Source: CAWCHZ01 sp963795555 (lineage in GTDB: Bacteria; Actinomycetota; Thermoleophilia; Solirubrobacterales; Solirubrobacteraceae). Taken from it: a stretch of 64,000 bases of DNA. The stretch's first letter is position 1. Each line of letters begins with the position of its first letter. The position numbers and the translations under genes were made by a program. Below the pieces are notes generated by a model. That model was not told where the DNA came from. It saw only the letters and a program-made list of their open reading frames with translations, and did not search any database. Positions 8,654-16,158 of this stretch are shown here, piece after piece. The stretch lies in the NCBI GenBank assembly GCA_963795555.1, contig CAWCHZ010000002.1, positions 1,116,001-1,180,000 of the forward strand, read 5' to 3'.

Positions 8654-11072
8654 CCTCGCGCGCGCTGACGGGCTGTGCGTCGATCGGCGGCCAGGCAGCG
8701 ATCAACGCGTCGAGCGCGACCGCCGGCTCGGCGCGGGAGAAGAGGTAGCCCTGTCCGAGCGGGCAGCCGAGCTGCTCGAGCTCCTGTAGCTGCTCGGCGG
8801 TCTCGATCCCCTCGACGACCGTGATCAGCTCGAGCTTGCGGGCGATATCGAGCACCGACTCGATCAGCGTCGCATGGGTGGAGCGCTCGACCAGCGTCGG
8901 GACACGCGCCTGGCGCTGCGAGCTGGCGAAGTCGCGATCGACCTTGATCATGTCCACCGGCAGGCGCTCGAGCTGGCTGAACGATGAGTAGCCGCTGCCG
9001 AAGTCGTCGATCGCCACCCGCACCCCGAGCGCCTTGAGCGCACGCAGCACCTCGATCGCGTGATCGATCTCCTGCATCACCTCGGTCTCGGTGATCTCGA
9101 GCACCAGGCAGCGCGCCGGCAGCCGGCTGGCGTGCAGCGCGGCCTGGACATCGGCAAGCAGCTCGGGTGAGTCGAGCTGGCGCGCCGAGACGTTTACCGC
9201 AACCGGCAACGACATCTCATAGCGATCCAGCCAACGACGTGCCTCCCGGCAGGCCTGATCGAGCACCCAACGCCCAATCGGCACGATCGCTCCCGTCTCC
9301 TCTGCGATCGCGATCAGCTTGCTGGTATCCACCATCCCGCGCGTCGGATGGTGCCAGCGCAACAGCGCCTCGAAGCCGAAGATCGCGCGCGTGCGCAGGT
9401 CGACGATCGGCTGGTAGCAGACCTCGAGCTGGCGGTCACCGACCGCGATGCGCAGCAGATCGCTCTTGAGCTCCATGCGCTCGCGCACCGCCTCGCGCAT
9501 CGACGGCTCGAACAGGGTGTGGCGACCCTTGCCGGCGGCCTTGGCCGCGTACATCGCCACGTCGGCGTCGCGCAGGATCGCATCGGCATCGCAGTCGCCA
9601 GCCGCGACGTGCACAACGCCGACGCTGGTGGCAAGCGGCACCGCGCGCCCCTCGAGCAGCGCCGGCTTGCCGAGAGCGCCCAGCACGCGCTCGGCCAGGC
9701 GTTCGCCGGCCTCGGCGCAGTCGGCATCCTCGTGCAGGATCGCGAACTCGTCGTCACCAAGCCGCGCGGAGGTGTCGACCTCGCGCAGCAGCATGCGCAG
9801 GCGGCGCGCAACCTCGATCAGCAGACGGTCACCGCTGGCCGGACCGAGGCTGTCGTTGATCGACTTGAAGTCGTCGAGATCGATCACCAGCACGACGATG
9901 CCCTCGCCTGTGTGCTGCGCCCGTCGCAGCGCCTGCGCGAGACGATCGCGGAACAGCGCGCGGTTGGGCAGCCCGGTCAGGGCGTCGTGGAAGGCCTGGT
10001 GATGCAGGCGCTGCTCGAGCCGCTCGCCCTCGCGCAACGCCCGCTCGTGGGCGCGGACGCGGTCCAGCACAACGCGCTGCGCGGCGGCGGTGACGGCCGT
10101 GATCCGCTGGATCACGAGCAGCGGGATGATCGCCACGGCGACGCCGAAGATGATCGTGTTGGCGCGCTGCGCGAGCGCAGCGCCGTGCGTGAACACCACA
10201 ACGGGCGGCACGGCCGCGGCGGTCAGCAGCATCACCAGGCGACGCAGGCGAAAGCCCGCCTCCTCGACCGTCCGCAGCTCGCCGAGCTCGCGCATCGACG
10301 GATGCAGCGCGGCCGCGCCGACAAAGGCGAACATGGCCAGATAGGAGGCCATCCGCAGCGTCGTGACGCCGACCGTTGGCGGCCCATGCCAGAGCAGATC
10401 GCCACCGAAGCCGGCGAGCACGCCGAGCGTCACCAGCCGGGTCGCGGTGAGGCGAAACCCGACTGTGAGCACCAGTCGCGTGAGCAGGGCGAGCATTGCG
10501 ACGTCGAGCGTTGGAGTCGCCACCGTGAGCGCGCGGACGACGCCGGGCACGCCGATGTAGGCGACCTGCGCGTCGAGCCGGAAGAACCACAGCAACGTGA
10601 AGGCGGCGACGAACAGCGCCAGCGAGTCGACCACCAGCACCTGCGCGCTGCGCAGCGTGCGCGTGCGGCCGGTTGCGAAGCCCACCAGCCCCAGCGCCAT
10701 CATCGGCGCCGCGGCGAAGTAGAGCACGTCGCCGCCCGACAGGACGGGCAGACGCCCTATCAACGCCTGGGCGTTGTAGACGATCGTGCCGGCCGCGAAG
10801 CTGAGCACGCCGGCGGCGAACAGCAGCCACCAGCGCCGCGGACGCGGGCGATGCCAGCGCACACCGGCGATGATCGCGCCCCCCGCCGCGACGCCCACGA
10901 GATCGTGGACGATCGCGCGTAGCACCGGAGTGTCGGCCTGCAGCGCAACCACCGAGATGGCGCCGCTCGCTGCGAGGAACGGCGCGGCGGTGCGCACGCC
11001 CGGTTGGCGCCACAGCGCGGCCAACCGCGGCGCTAGGCCACCCTGCAGGCCGGGATGCCGGTCGCTTGACAT
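8577..11072 (-). CDS. Membrane-bound GGDEF/EAL cyclic-di-GMP protein with altered GGDEF motif
   Basis: An 831-residue protein: about nine membrane helices (residues ~30-330), a short coiled linker, a GGDEF domain (starting FHDALTGLPNRALFRDRL) and an EAL domain. The GGDEF signature reads RLGDDEF, so the second Gly is Asp and diguanylate cyclase activity is doubtful. The EAL domain looks complete: EALLRW, NVSARQL, EITETEVM, DDFGSGYSS, KVDRDF and EGIET, as expected of an active c-di-GMP phosphodiesterase. Start ATG 11072 overlaps the end of the lipoprotein gene upstream by 40 bp, so the two are co-expressed; the lipoprotein may present a ligand to this sensor. The C-terminal ~25 residues are encoded antisense to the end of the nitronate monooxygenase gene. 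Confidence 0.93.
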   Translation of the reverse strand: MSSDRHPGLQGGLAPRLAALWRQPGVRTAAPFLAASGAISVVALQADTPVLRAIVHDLVGVAAGGAIIAGVRWHRPRPRRWWLLFAAGVLSFAAGTIVYNAQALIGRLPVLSGGDVLYFAAAPMMALGLVGFATGRTRTLRSAQVLVVDSLALFVAAFTLLWFFRLDAQVAYIGVPGVVRALTVATPTLDVAMLALLTRLVLTVGFRLTATRLVTLGVLAGFGGDLLWHGPPTVGVTTLRMASYLAMFAFVGAAALHPSMRELGELRTVEEAGFRLRRLVMLLTAAAVPPVVVFTHGAALAQRANTIIFGVAVAIIPLLVIQRITAVTAAAQRVVLDRVRAHERALREGERLEQRLHHQAFHDALTGLPNRALFRDRLAQALRRAQHTGEGIVVLVIDLDDFKSINDSLGPASGDRLLIEVARRLRMLLREVDTSARLGDDEFAILHEDADCAEAGERLAERVLGALGKPALLEGRAVPLATSVGVVHVAAGDCDADAILRDADVAMYAAKAAGKGRHTLFEPSMREAVRERMELKSDLLRIAVGDRQLEVCYQPIVDLRTRAIFGFEALLRWHHPTRGMVDTSKLIAIAEETGAIVPIGRWVLDQACREARRWLDRYEMSLPVAVNVSARQLDSPELLADVQAALHASRLPARCLVLEITETEVMQEIDHAIEVLRALKALGVRVAIDDFGSGYSSFSQLERLPVDMIKVDRDFASSQRQARVPTLVERSTHATLIESVLDIARKLELITVVEGIETAEQLQELEQLGCPLGQGYLFSRAEPAVALDALIAAWPPIDAQPVSAREVSRSGPSAWRRAGPPRRARPRSTRR

Positions 11073-11956
11073 GCGCGGCGCACCGTGTCGTAGAAGCTGT
11101 CGCTGACCGGCGCGTAGCCGTAGACCCCGCTGACGCCGCACGGACCACGGCTCGGGCACAGGCCCGCGGCGCGGAACGCGTCGGTGTTGGCCCGCAGAAT
11201 CGCCCCGCTGAGGCGCTGCCGCAGCCCGCTGTCCAGGTCGGCGCGGATCACCAGCGGGCTGCCCGGGATCGGCGTCGAGCGCCAGATGACGCGCAGCTGG
11301 CCCGAACGGATCTCGCGCGTGGAGACGAGTACCTTTTCGACGAGGTCATCGAAGGAGAAGCCGACGTCGCAGGTGCCCTTTGCGGCCGCCAGCGCCGTCT
11401 TGTCCGGGCCGCCCAGGAACGTCGAGGCGACCTCATGGCCAGGCTGGAGCCCCAGTCGAAGCAGGGCCTGGTAGGGGTAGAGGTAGCCCGACGTGGAGGT
11501 TGGGTCGGCGAAGCAGACGCGTCTGCGCCGCGCCATAGCCAGCGAGGTCAACGGGCTCGCATCGGCGACGACGGCGACGCTGCGATAGCTGGGCGGGCCT
11601 CCTCTGCTCGACACCTGGGCGCCGACCGGCTCGATCGCCACCCCTTGGCTGCGGGCGACGATGTACGACAGCGGGCCTAGCAGCGCGATGTCGGCCTTCT
11701 TGAAGCGCAGGGCTTGGATCGTGTCGGCGTAGCTCGCGGTGCTGATGATGATCACGCGGCGACCCACCAGCCTGCCGATGAAGCGCGCCAGGGGGGTGAA
11801 CTGCTGCTGCAGCGCGGCGGAGCTTTCGGCGGGCACGACGGCGAGCGTCAGTGGGTTGGGATCGTTAGCGGGGCTGCCCGCACCGCAGGCCGCGAGCCCC
11901 AGCGCCAACGCGACGGCCGCAATCAGGAGGGAGATGACCCGAATCGAGCGACCCAT
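11033..11956 (-). CDS. PhnD-type periplasmic/phosphonate-binding lipoprotein
   Basis: A 307-residue lipoprotein: signal peptide with a lipobox ending LGLAAC (Cys24), then a PhnD/phosphate-phosphite-phosphonate binding fold (LTLAVVPAESSAALQQQFTP, FKKADIALLGPLSYIVA, and the conserved FADPTSTSGYLYPYQAL). Such proteins normally deliver oxyanions to an ABC permease, but no permease or ATPase gene is here. Instead the gene runs directly into a membrane GGDEF/EAL gene with a 40-bp overlap. This arrangement suggests a sensory role, with ligand binding outside the membrane changing c-di-GMP turnover inside. Ligand identity is unknown. The ATG at 11956 is the only start that keeps the signal peptide. 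Confidence 0.88.
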   Translation of the reverse strand: MGRSIRVISLLIAAVALALGLAACGAGSPANDPNPLTLAVVPAESSAALQQQFTPLARFIGRLVGRRVIIISTASYADTIQALRFKKADIALLGPLSYIVARSQGVAIEPVGAQVSSRGGPPSYRSVAVVADASPLTSLAMARRRRVCFADPTSTSGYLYPYQALLRLGLQPGHEVASTFLGGPDKTALAAAKGTCDVGFSFDDLVEKVLVSTREIRSGQLRVIWRSTPIPGSPLVIRADLDSGLRQRLSGAILRANTDAFRAAGLCPSRGPCGVSGVYGYAPVSDSFYDTVRRACQATGIPACRVA

Positions 11957-12078
11957 TCACGCTGGTAATCGACAAGCCGGGCGGTCGGCTTGAATCCGGT
12001 GCATGTGCGCTGCGCGCCCCGTGGGCCGCGGCGTGGCAGCGCCCGCCATCAGCTCGCGCGCCCCGGCGGGTCCACACG

Positions 12079-12408
12079 TTGTCGCGTGACGCCCGCCAGA
12101 GCCACGTAAAGCTCGGCGCGCAGGTCGGGCTGTCGGCCAACGCGGTCGCCGAGCGCGTGCGCCGCCTGGAGCACGACGGAGTGATCACCGGCTATCACGC
12201 GCGGACCGATCCGCGCCTGGTCGGCCGGCCGCTCGTCGCCCTCGTCGACCAGCGCCTGGCCCCGGGCACCGCGCCCGACGCCTTCGAGCCCCACGCGGCG
12301 CGGCTGGACGAGTCGTGCTCCGGGGGGCCCCTGATACCCCGGCGCCCGGCGACACGGGAGCACACCCAGACCCTCCCGGGAAAATTTCGCTCGAAGGCGA
12401 GCCTCTAA
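12079..12408 (+). pseudogene. Remnant of an Lrp/AsnC-family regulator
   Basis: Within a 546-bp stretch (11957-12503) that has no intact gene, a TTG-started frame encodes SRDARQSHVKLGAQVGLSAN followed by AVAERVRRLEHDGVITGYHA, which is the helix-turn-helix and beta-hairpin of Lrp/AsnC regulators, then the start of the ligand-binding part (LVGRPLVALVDQRLAPGT). After residue ~60 the similarity stops and the sequence becomes random until a TAA at 12406. The usual first helix (LDDIDRxIL) is also absent. It therefore looks like a gene decayed at both ends. It lies directly upstream of korA, which such a regulator could once have controlled. The rest of 11957-12503 shows only a possible -10 (TAACCT at 12407). 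Confidence 0.6.
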
Positions 12409-12503
12409 CCTGGGATGATCAGATATACAAGGGAGATCGCCTGGCGGCCGTGCGAACGGCTCGGACGCCCCGGCGGTGCATCACGAGGAGCTTTAGGGGA
12501 TCC

Positions 12504-14345
12504 ATGAGCAAGGCGATCGAGGAGCGCGAGCGCGTTGTCGTGCGCTTCGCGGGAGACTCGGGCGACGGCATGCAGCTCGCCGGCAGCCGCTTCACCGACG
12601 CGACGGCAGTGCTTGGCAACGACCTGGCGACGCTGCCCAGCTTCCCGGCGGAGATCCGGGCGCCGGCGGGAACGCTGGCCGGCGTGTCGGCATTCCAGAT
12701 CCATTTCGCCTCGCGCGACATCCTCACCCCGGGCGACGTGCCCAACGTGCTCGTCGCGATGAATCCGGCGGCGCTGAAGGCGAGCCTGCCCGAGCTCGAG
12801 CGCGGCGCGACGATCATCGTCAACGAGGACGCCTTCTCCAAGCGCAACCTCGACAAGGCCGGCTATCAGGCCAACCCGCTCGAGGACGGCTCGCTGGCCG
12901 ACTTCCGCGTCCACCGCATCCCGATGACGACGCTCACGACGCGCGCGGCCGAGGGAATCGAGGATGCCTCGACTCGCGATGCCGGACGGGCGAAGAACTT
13001 CTTTGCCCTGGGAGTGCTGTCTTGGCTCTATGGCCGCCCGACCGAGGTCACTCAGCAGTGGATCGAGCAGAAGTTCGCGCGCCGGCCGGCCGTGCTGAAG
13101 GCCAACCTGGCGGCTTTCAACGCCGGCTGGTCCTTCGGCGAGACGACCGAGCTCCTGGACATCCAGTACCGCGTCAAGCCGGCGACCGACGCGCTGCCCG
13201 GCACCTACCGCAACATCAACGGCACGACCGCGCTGGCGCTCGGGCTGCTCGCCGCCAGCGTGCGCAGCGGCCTGCCGCTGGTGCTCGCCAGCTATCCGAT
13301 CACGCCGGCGTCCGAGCTGCTGCACGAGCTCTCGCGTCATGCCCGCTTCGGGGTCACCACCATCCAGGCCGAGGATGAGATCGCCGCGGCGGGGATGGCG
13401 CTCGGCGCGGCGTTCGGCGGGCGGCTCGGGGTGACGGCGACGAGCGGCCCGGGCATGGACCTCAAGGCGGAGACGATCGGCCTCGCGGTGATGTTGGAGC
13501 TGCCGATGATCGTCGTCGACGTCCAGCGCGCCGGCCCGTCGACGGGCATGCCGACCAAGACCGAGCAGTCCGACCTGCTGATGGCCCTCTACGGGCGCCA
13601 CGGCGAGTCACCGCTGCCGATCATCGCGCCAAGCACCCCCGGCGGCTGCTTCGCCGCCGCGTTCGAGGCGGCGCAGGTCGCGATCCGCTACCGCACGCCG
13701 GTGATCCTCCTGTCGGACACCTTCCTGGCCTCCTCCTCGGAGCCCTGGCGCATCCCCGAGGTCGCGGAGCTGCCGTCCGTCGATCCGCACTTCTCCACGC
13801 CAGCCGCCGACGAGAACGTCGCGTTCCTGCCCTACGGCCGCGACGAGCACCTCGCGCGCCCGTGGGCGATCCCCGGGACGCCCGAGCTCCAGCACCGCAT
13901 CGGCGGTCTGGAGAAGTCCGACGGCACCGGCAACATCTCCTACGACGGCCCCAACCACGAGCGCATGACCGAGTTGCGCGCCGCCAAGGTCGCCGGGATC
14001 GAGCGCGACATCCCGCCGCTGGAGGTCGACTCCGAGCCGGGCGCGACGCTGCTGGTGCTCGGCTGGGGCTCGAGCGAGGGCGCGATCCGCGCTGGCGTGC
14101 GCCGCGCGCGTCAGGCCGGGCACAAGGTGGCCTGCGCGCACCTGCACCATCTCAACCCGCTGCCGCCCGACACCGGCGCGGTGCTGCGCTCCTTCGACCG
14201 CGTGCTCGTGCCGGAGATGAACTGTGGCCAGCTCGCGCAGATCCTGCGCGCCAGGTTCCTCGTCGACATCGAGTCCTACTGCAAGGTCCGCGGGCAGCCG
14301 CTGCACGCCGCGGAGATCGAGCGACAGATCCAGGAGCGCCAATGA
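12504..14345 (+). CDS. korA: 2-oxoacid:ferredoxin oxidoreductase, fused gamma-alpha subunit
   Basis: With KorB this enzyme oxidatively decarboxylates a 2-oxoacid (usually 2-oxoglutarate) to its CoA ester and reduces ferredoxin. The 613-residue chain begins with the gamma domain (VVVRFAGDSGDGMQLAG, residues ~8-190) and continues with the alpha/pyrimidine-binding domain (LVLASYPITPASELLHELS, the TTIQAEDEIAAAGMALGAAF region with the conserved Glu, and VDVQRAGPSTGMPTKTEQSD) and a C-terminal domain (LLVLGWGSSEGAIRAG). I chose the ATG at 12504 (MSKAIEER), preceded by GAGGAG; the open frame extends upstream to 12315 without family similarity. Its stop overlaps an ATG of a micro-ORF that leads into korB. 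2-oxoglutarate rather than pyruvate is inferred from the fused two-subunit architecture. Confidence 0.95.
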   Translation: MSKAIEERERVVVRFAGDSGDGMQLAGSRFTDATAVLGNDLATLPSFPAEIRAPAGTLAGVSAFQIHFASRDILTPGDVPNVLVAMNPAALKASLPELERGATIIVNEDAFSKRNLDKAGYQANPLEDGSLADFRVHRIPMTTLTTRAAEGIEDASTRDAGRAKNFFALGVLSWLYGRPTEVTQQWIEQKFARRPAVLKANLAAFNAGWSFGETTELLDIQYRVKPATDALPGTYRNINGTTALALGLLAASVRSGLPLVLASYPITPASELLHELSRHARFGVTTIQAEDEIAAAGMALGAAFGGRLGVTATSGPGMDLKAETIGLAVMLELPMIVVDVQRAGPSTGMPTKTEQSDLLMALYGRHGESPLPIIAPSTPGGCFAAAFEAAQVAIRYRTPVILLSDTFLASSSEPWRIPEVAELPSVDPHFSTPAADENVAFLPYGRDEHLARPWAIPGTPELQHRIGGLEKSDGTGNISYDGPNHERMTELRAAKVAGIERDIPPLEVDSEPGATLLVLGWGSSEGAIRAGVRRARQAGHKVACAHLHHLNPLPPDTGAVLRSFDRVLVPEMNCGQLAQILRARFLVDIESYCKVRGQPLHAAEIERQIQERQ

Positions 14346-14422
14346 CCGCCAAGGGGGGCGCCATGACCGCCAAGGCGGGCGCCAGTACGACCACCACGAC
14401 CACGGGCACGAGCACCAGATGA
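14342..14422 (+). CDS. 26-codon micro-ORF bridging korA and korB
   Basis: ATG 14342 overlaps the korA stop (ATGA) and its TGA at 14420-14422 overlaps the korB ATG at 14419 (ATGA). The 26-residue product starts MTAKGGAMTAKAGAS and continues with a Thr run; its first 42 bases are two copies of a 21-bp unit (14342-14362, 14363-14383). It may simply serve translational coupling, or the region could be an alternative, extended N-terminus artefact. No function is recognised. Confidence 0.3.
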   Translation: MTAKGGAMTAKAGASTTTTTTGTSTR

Positions 14423-15441
14423 CCACCGCGACAACCACCAATGGCCACGCGCCCCAGGCGCACACCAAGGCCGAGTTCCAGTCAGACCAGGAGACCCGCT
14501 GGTGCCCGGGCTGCGGCGACTACGCCGTGCTGGCAGCCGTCCAGCAGTTCATGCCCGAGCTGGGCATCCCGCCGGAGAAGATCGTCTTCATCACCGGCAT
14601 CGGCTGCGCCGGACGCTTCGCCTACTACATGAACACCTACGGGATGCATTCCATCCACGGCCGCGCGCCAGCGATCGCAACCGGCCTGGCCGCCGCGCGC
14701 GATGATCTGTCGATCTGGATCGTGACCGGCGACGGTGACTCGCTGTCGATCGGCGGCAATCACCTGATCCACGCGCTGCGTCGCAACATCCCGGTCAAGA
14801 TCCTGCTGCTCAACAACCAGATCTACGGCCTCACCAAGGGCCAGGCCTCACCGACCTCCGAGCTGGGCAAGATCACCAAGTCGACGCCGTTCGGCGTCTC
14901 CGATCAGCCGTTCAATCCGCTTGCGCTCGCGCTCGGCGCGGACGCGACGTTCGTGGCGCGGACGATCGACCGCGACCGCCAGCACGTGACCGAGACGCTG
15001 CGCGCCGCCGCCGTCCACCCCGGCGCGGCGCTGGTCGAGATCTACCAGAACTGTCCCGTCTTCAACGACGGCGCGTTCTCGGTGCTGACCGAGAAGGAGA
15101 CCAAGGATCAAAACCAGATCCGGCTGCAGGCCGGCAAGCCGATCCGCTTCGGCGCCGATGACGAGCTGGGAATCATCAGCGTCGCCGACGGGCGCCTGGC
15201 GATTGCCGAGGTCGCGGAGGTCGGCGAGGACGCCTTGATCGTCCACGACCCCAACCGCGAGGACCCAACGCTCGCCTACGCGCTGGCGCGAATCGCGACC
15301 GACCCGACGCGCCCGACGCCGATCGGGATCTTCCGCGACGTCGAGCGCGCCGTCTTCGCGCGCAACGGCGCCGACCGCGGCAGCGTCGCGTCCGACACCG
15401 ATCTCAACCAGCTGCTGCACCAGAACACCTGGGCGATCTGA
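14419..15441 (+). CDS. korB: 2-oxoacid:ferredoxin oxidoreductase, beta subunit
   Basis: The 340-residue beta subunit binds thiamine diphosphate and a [4Fe-4S] cluster. Cluster-ligand cysteines are visible in WCPGCGDY, GIGCAGR and NCPVFND. The ThDP/Mg site reads VTGDGDSLSIGGNHLIHALR, followed by LLNNQIYGLTKGQ(AS)PTS. Start ATG 14419 (MTTATTTNGHAPQ) was chosen because residues upstream in the same frame belong to the korA coding region. Forms an operon with korA through overlapping stop/start codons. No separate ferredoxin gene is adjacent. Confidence 0.95.
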   Translation: MTTATTTNGHAPQAHTKAEFQSDQETRWCPGCGDYAVLAAVQQFMPELGIPPEKIVFITGIGCAGRFAYYMNTYGMHSIHGRAPAIATGLAAARDDLSIWIVTGDGDSLSIGGNHLIHALRRNIPVKILLLNNQIYGLTKGQASPTSELGKITKSTPFGVSDQPFNPLALALGADATFVARTIDRDRQHVTETLRAAAVHPGAALVEIYQNCPVFNDGAFSVLTEKETKDQNQIRLQAGKPIRFGADDELGIISVADGRLAIAEVAEVGEDALIVHDPNREDPTLAYALARIATDPTRPTPIGIFRDVERAVFARNGADRGSVASDTDLNQLLHQNTWAI

Positions 15442-15461
15442 ACCGGCGGCGGCTGCCGCTC

Positions 15462-15485
15462 CACGCCGGCAGCAGGGCCGGCGTG
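15462..15485 (+). terminator. Stem-loop after korB
   Basis: CACGCCGGC (15462-15470) pairs with GCCGGCGTG (15477-15485) across a 6-base loop, 20 bases after the korB stop. No U-run follows, as is common in actinobacteria. Confidence 0.55.
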
Positions 15486-15679
15486 ATCGCGGAGCGACCG
15501 GGTCGCAGCGGCCTCGGGCCATGCGGCGAGGGTCGAGCTGTTCGCACCATCGCATTGAGCTCGCCGACCGATGAGTTCTGCCGCCGCCGCGGGTCCTAGA
15601 TCCTGAATCCCGACCGCGGGAATGCAGTCAGGCCTCACCGATCCGGAGGCCCGGGCAACCCACTCCAAGGAGGAACAGC

Positions 15680-16066
15680 ATGGCCATTACCGCAAGCCGC
15701 ATCGACACGATCAGCCTGGTGATCGTCCCCTCGCCGGAGCAGGACCGCGCGATCGAGTTCTACGAGTCGCTTGGCTTCGAGAAGCGCACGGACATCCCGT
15801 TCGGCAACGGCTACCGCTGGGTCGAGGTCTATCCGCCGACCGGCGGGACAGGGATCGCACTCGCCCCACCGCGCGAGGGCGACGCGACCGGCGTCCAGAC
15901 CGGCATCACCCTCACCACGGACGACATCGAGGCGACCCACAGCTACATGCGTGGCCAGGGCGTCGACGTCGACGCTGAGATCGCGCGGATGGGCGGCCCG
16001 GTGCCGCCGATGTTCTGGTTCCGTGACCCCAACGGCAACTCGCTGCTGATCGTCGAGAGCAGCTGA
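15680..16066 (+). CDS. VOC superfamily (glyoxalase/bleomycin-resistance-like) protein
   Basis: A 128-residue protein with the paired beta-alpha-beta-beta-beta modules of the vicinal oxygen chelate fold: IDTISLVIVPSPEQDRAIEFYE at the N-terminus and MFWFRDPNGNSLLIVESS at the C-terminus, the latter with the conserved DPNGN turn and metal-type Glu. The ATG at 15680 follows AAGGAGGAA, an excellent ribosome site. VOC proteins include dioxygenases, isomerases and drug-binding proteins; the substrate here cannot be told. The gene stands alone, between a korB terminator and a strong convergent stem-loop. Confidence 0.88.
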   Translation: MAITASRIDTISLVIVPSPEQDRAIEFYESLGFEKRTDIPFGNGYRWVEVYPPTGGTGIALAPPREGDATGVQTGITLTTDDIEATHSYMRGQGVDVDAEIARMGGPVPPMFWFRDPNGNSLLIVESS

Positions 16067-16098
16067 GCAGCAGCGCGCGGGACGGCTGGCGGCAACGT

Positions 16099-16126
16099 GC
16101 TGGGCGCCGGACGGCCGGCGCCCAGC
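16099..16126. terminator. Perfect 12-bp hairpin between convergent genes, probably bidirectional terminator
   Basis: GCTGGGCGCCGG (16099-16110), loop ACGG, CCGGCGCCCAGC (16115-16126). It lies between the 3' ends of the VOC gene (stop at 16066) and the debranching-enzyme-like gene (stop at 16159), so it can serve both. Confidence 0.65.
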
Positions 16127-16158
16127 CACCTCCCCCGCGCAGCAGCGAACGCAGCCGC

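Noticed and set aside
9348..10922. 524-codon plus-strand frame inside the GGDEF/EAL gene
   Set aside because: Low-complexity Arg/Gln/His composition, fully antisense to a protein with clear GGDEF and EAL motifs.
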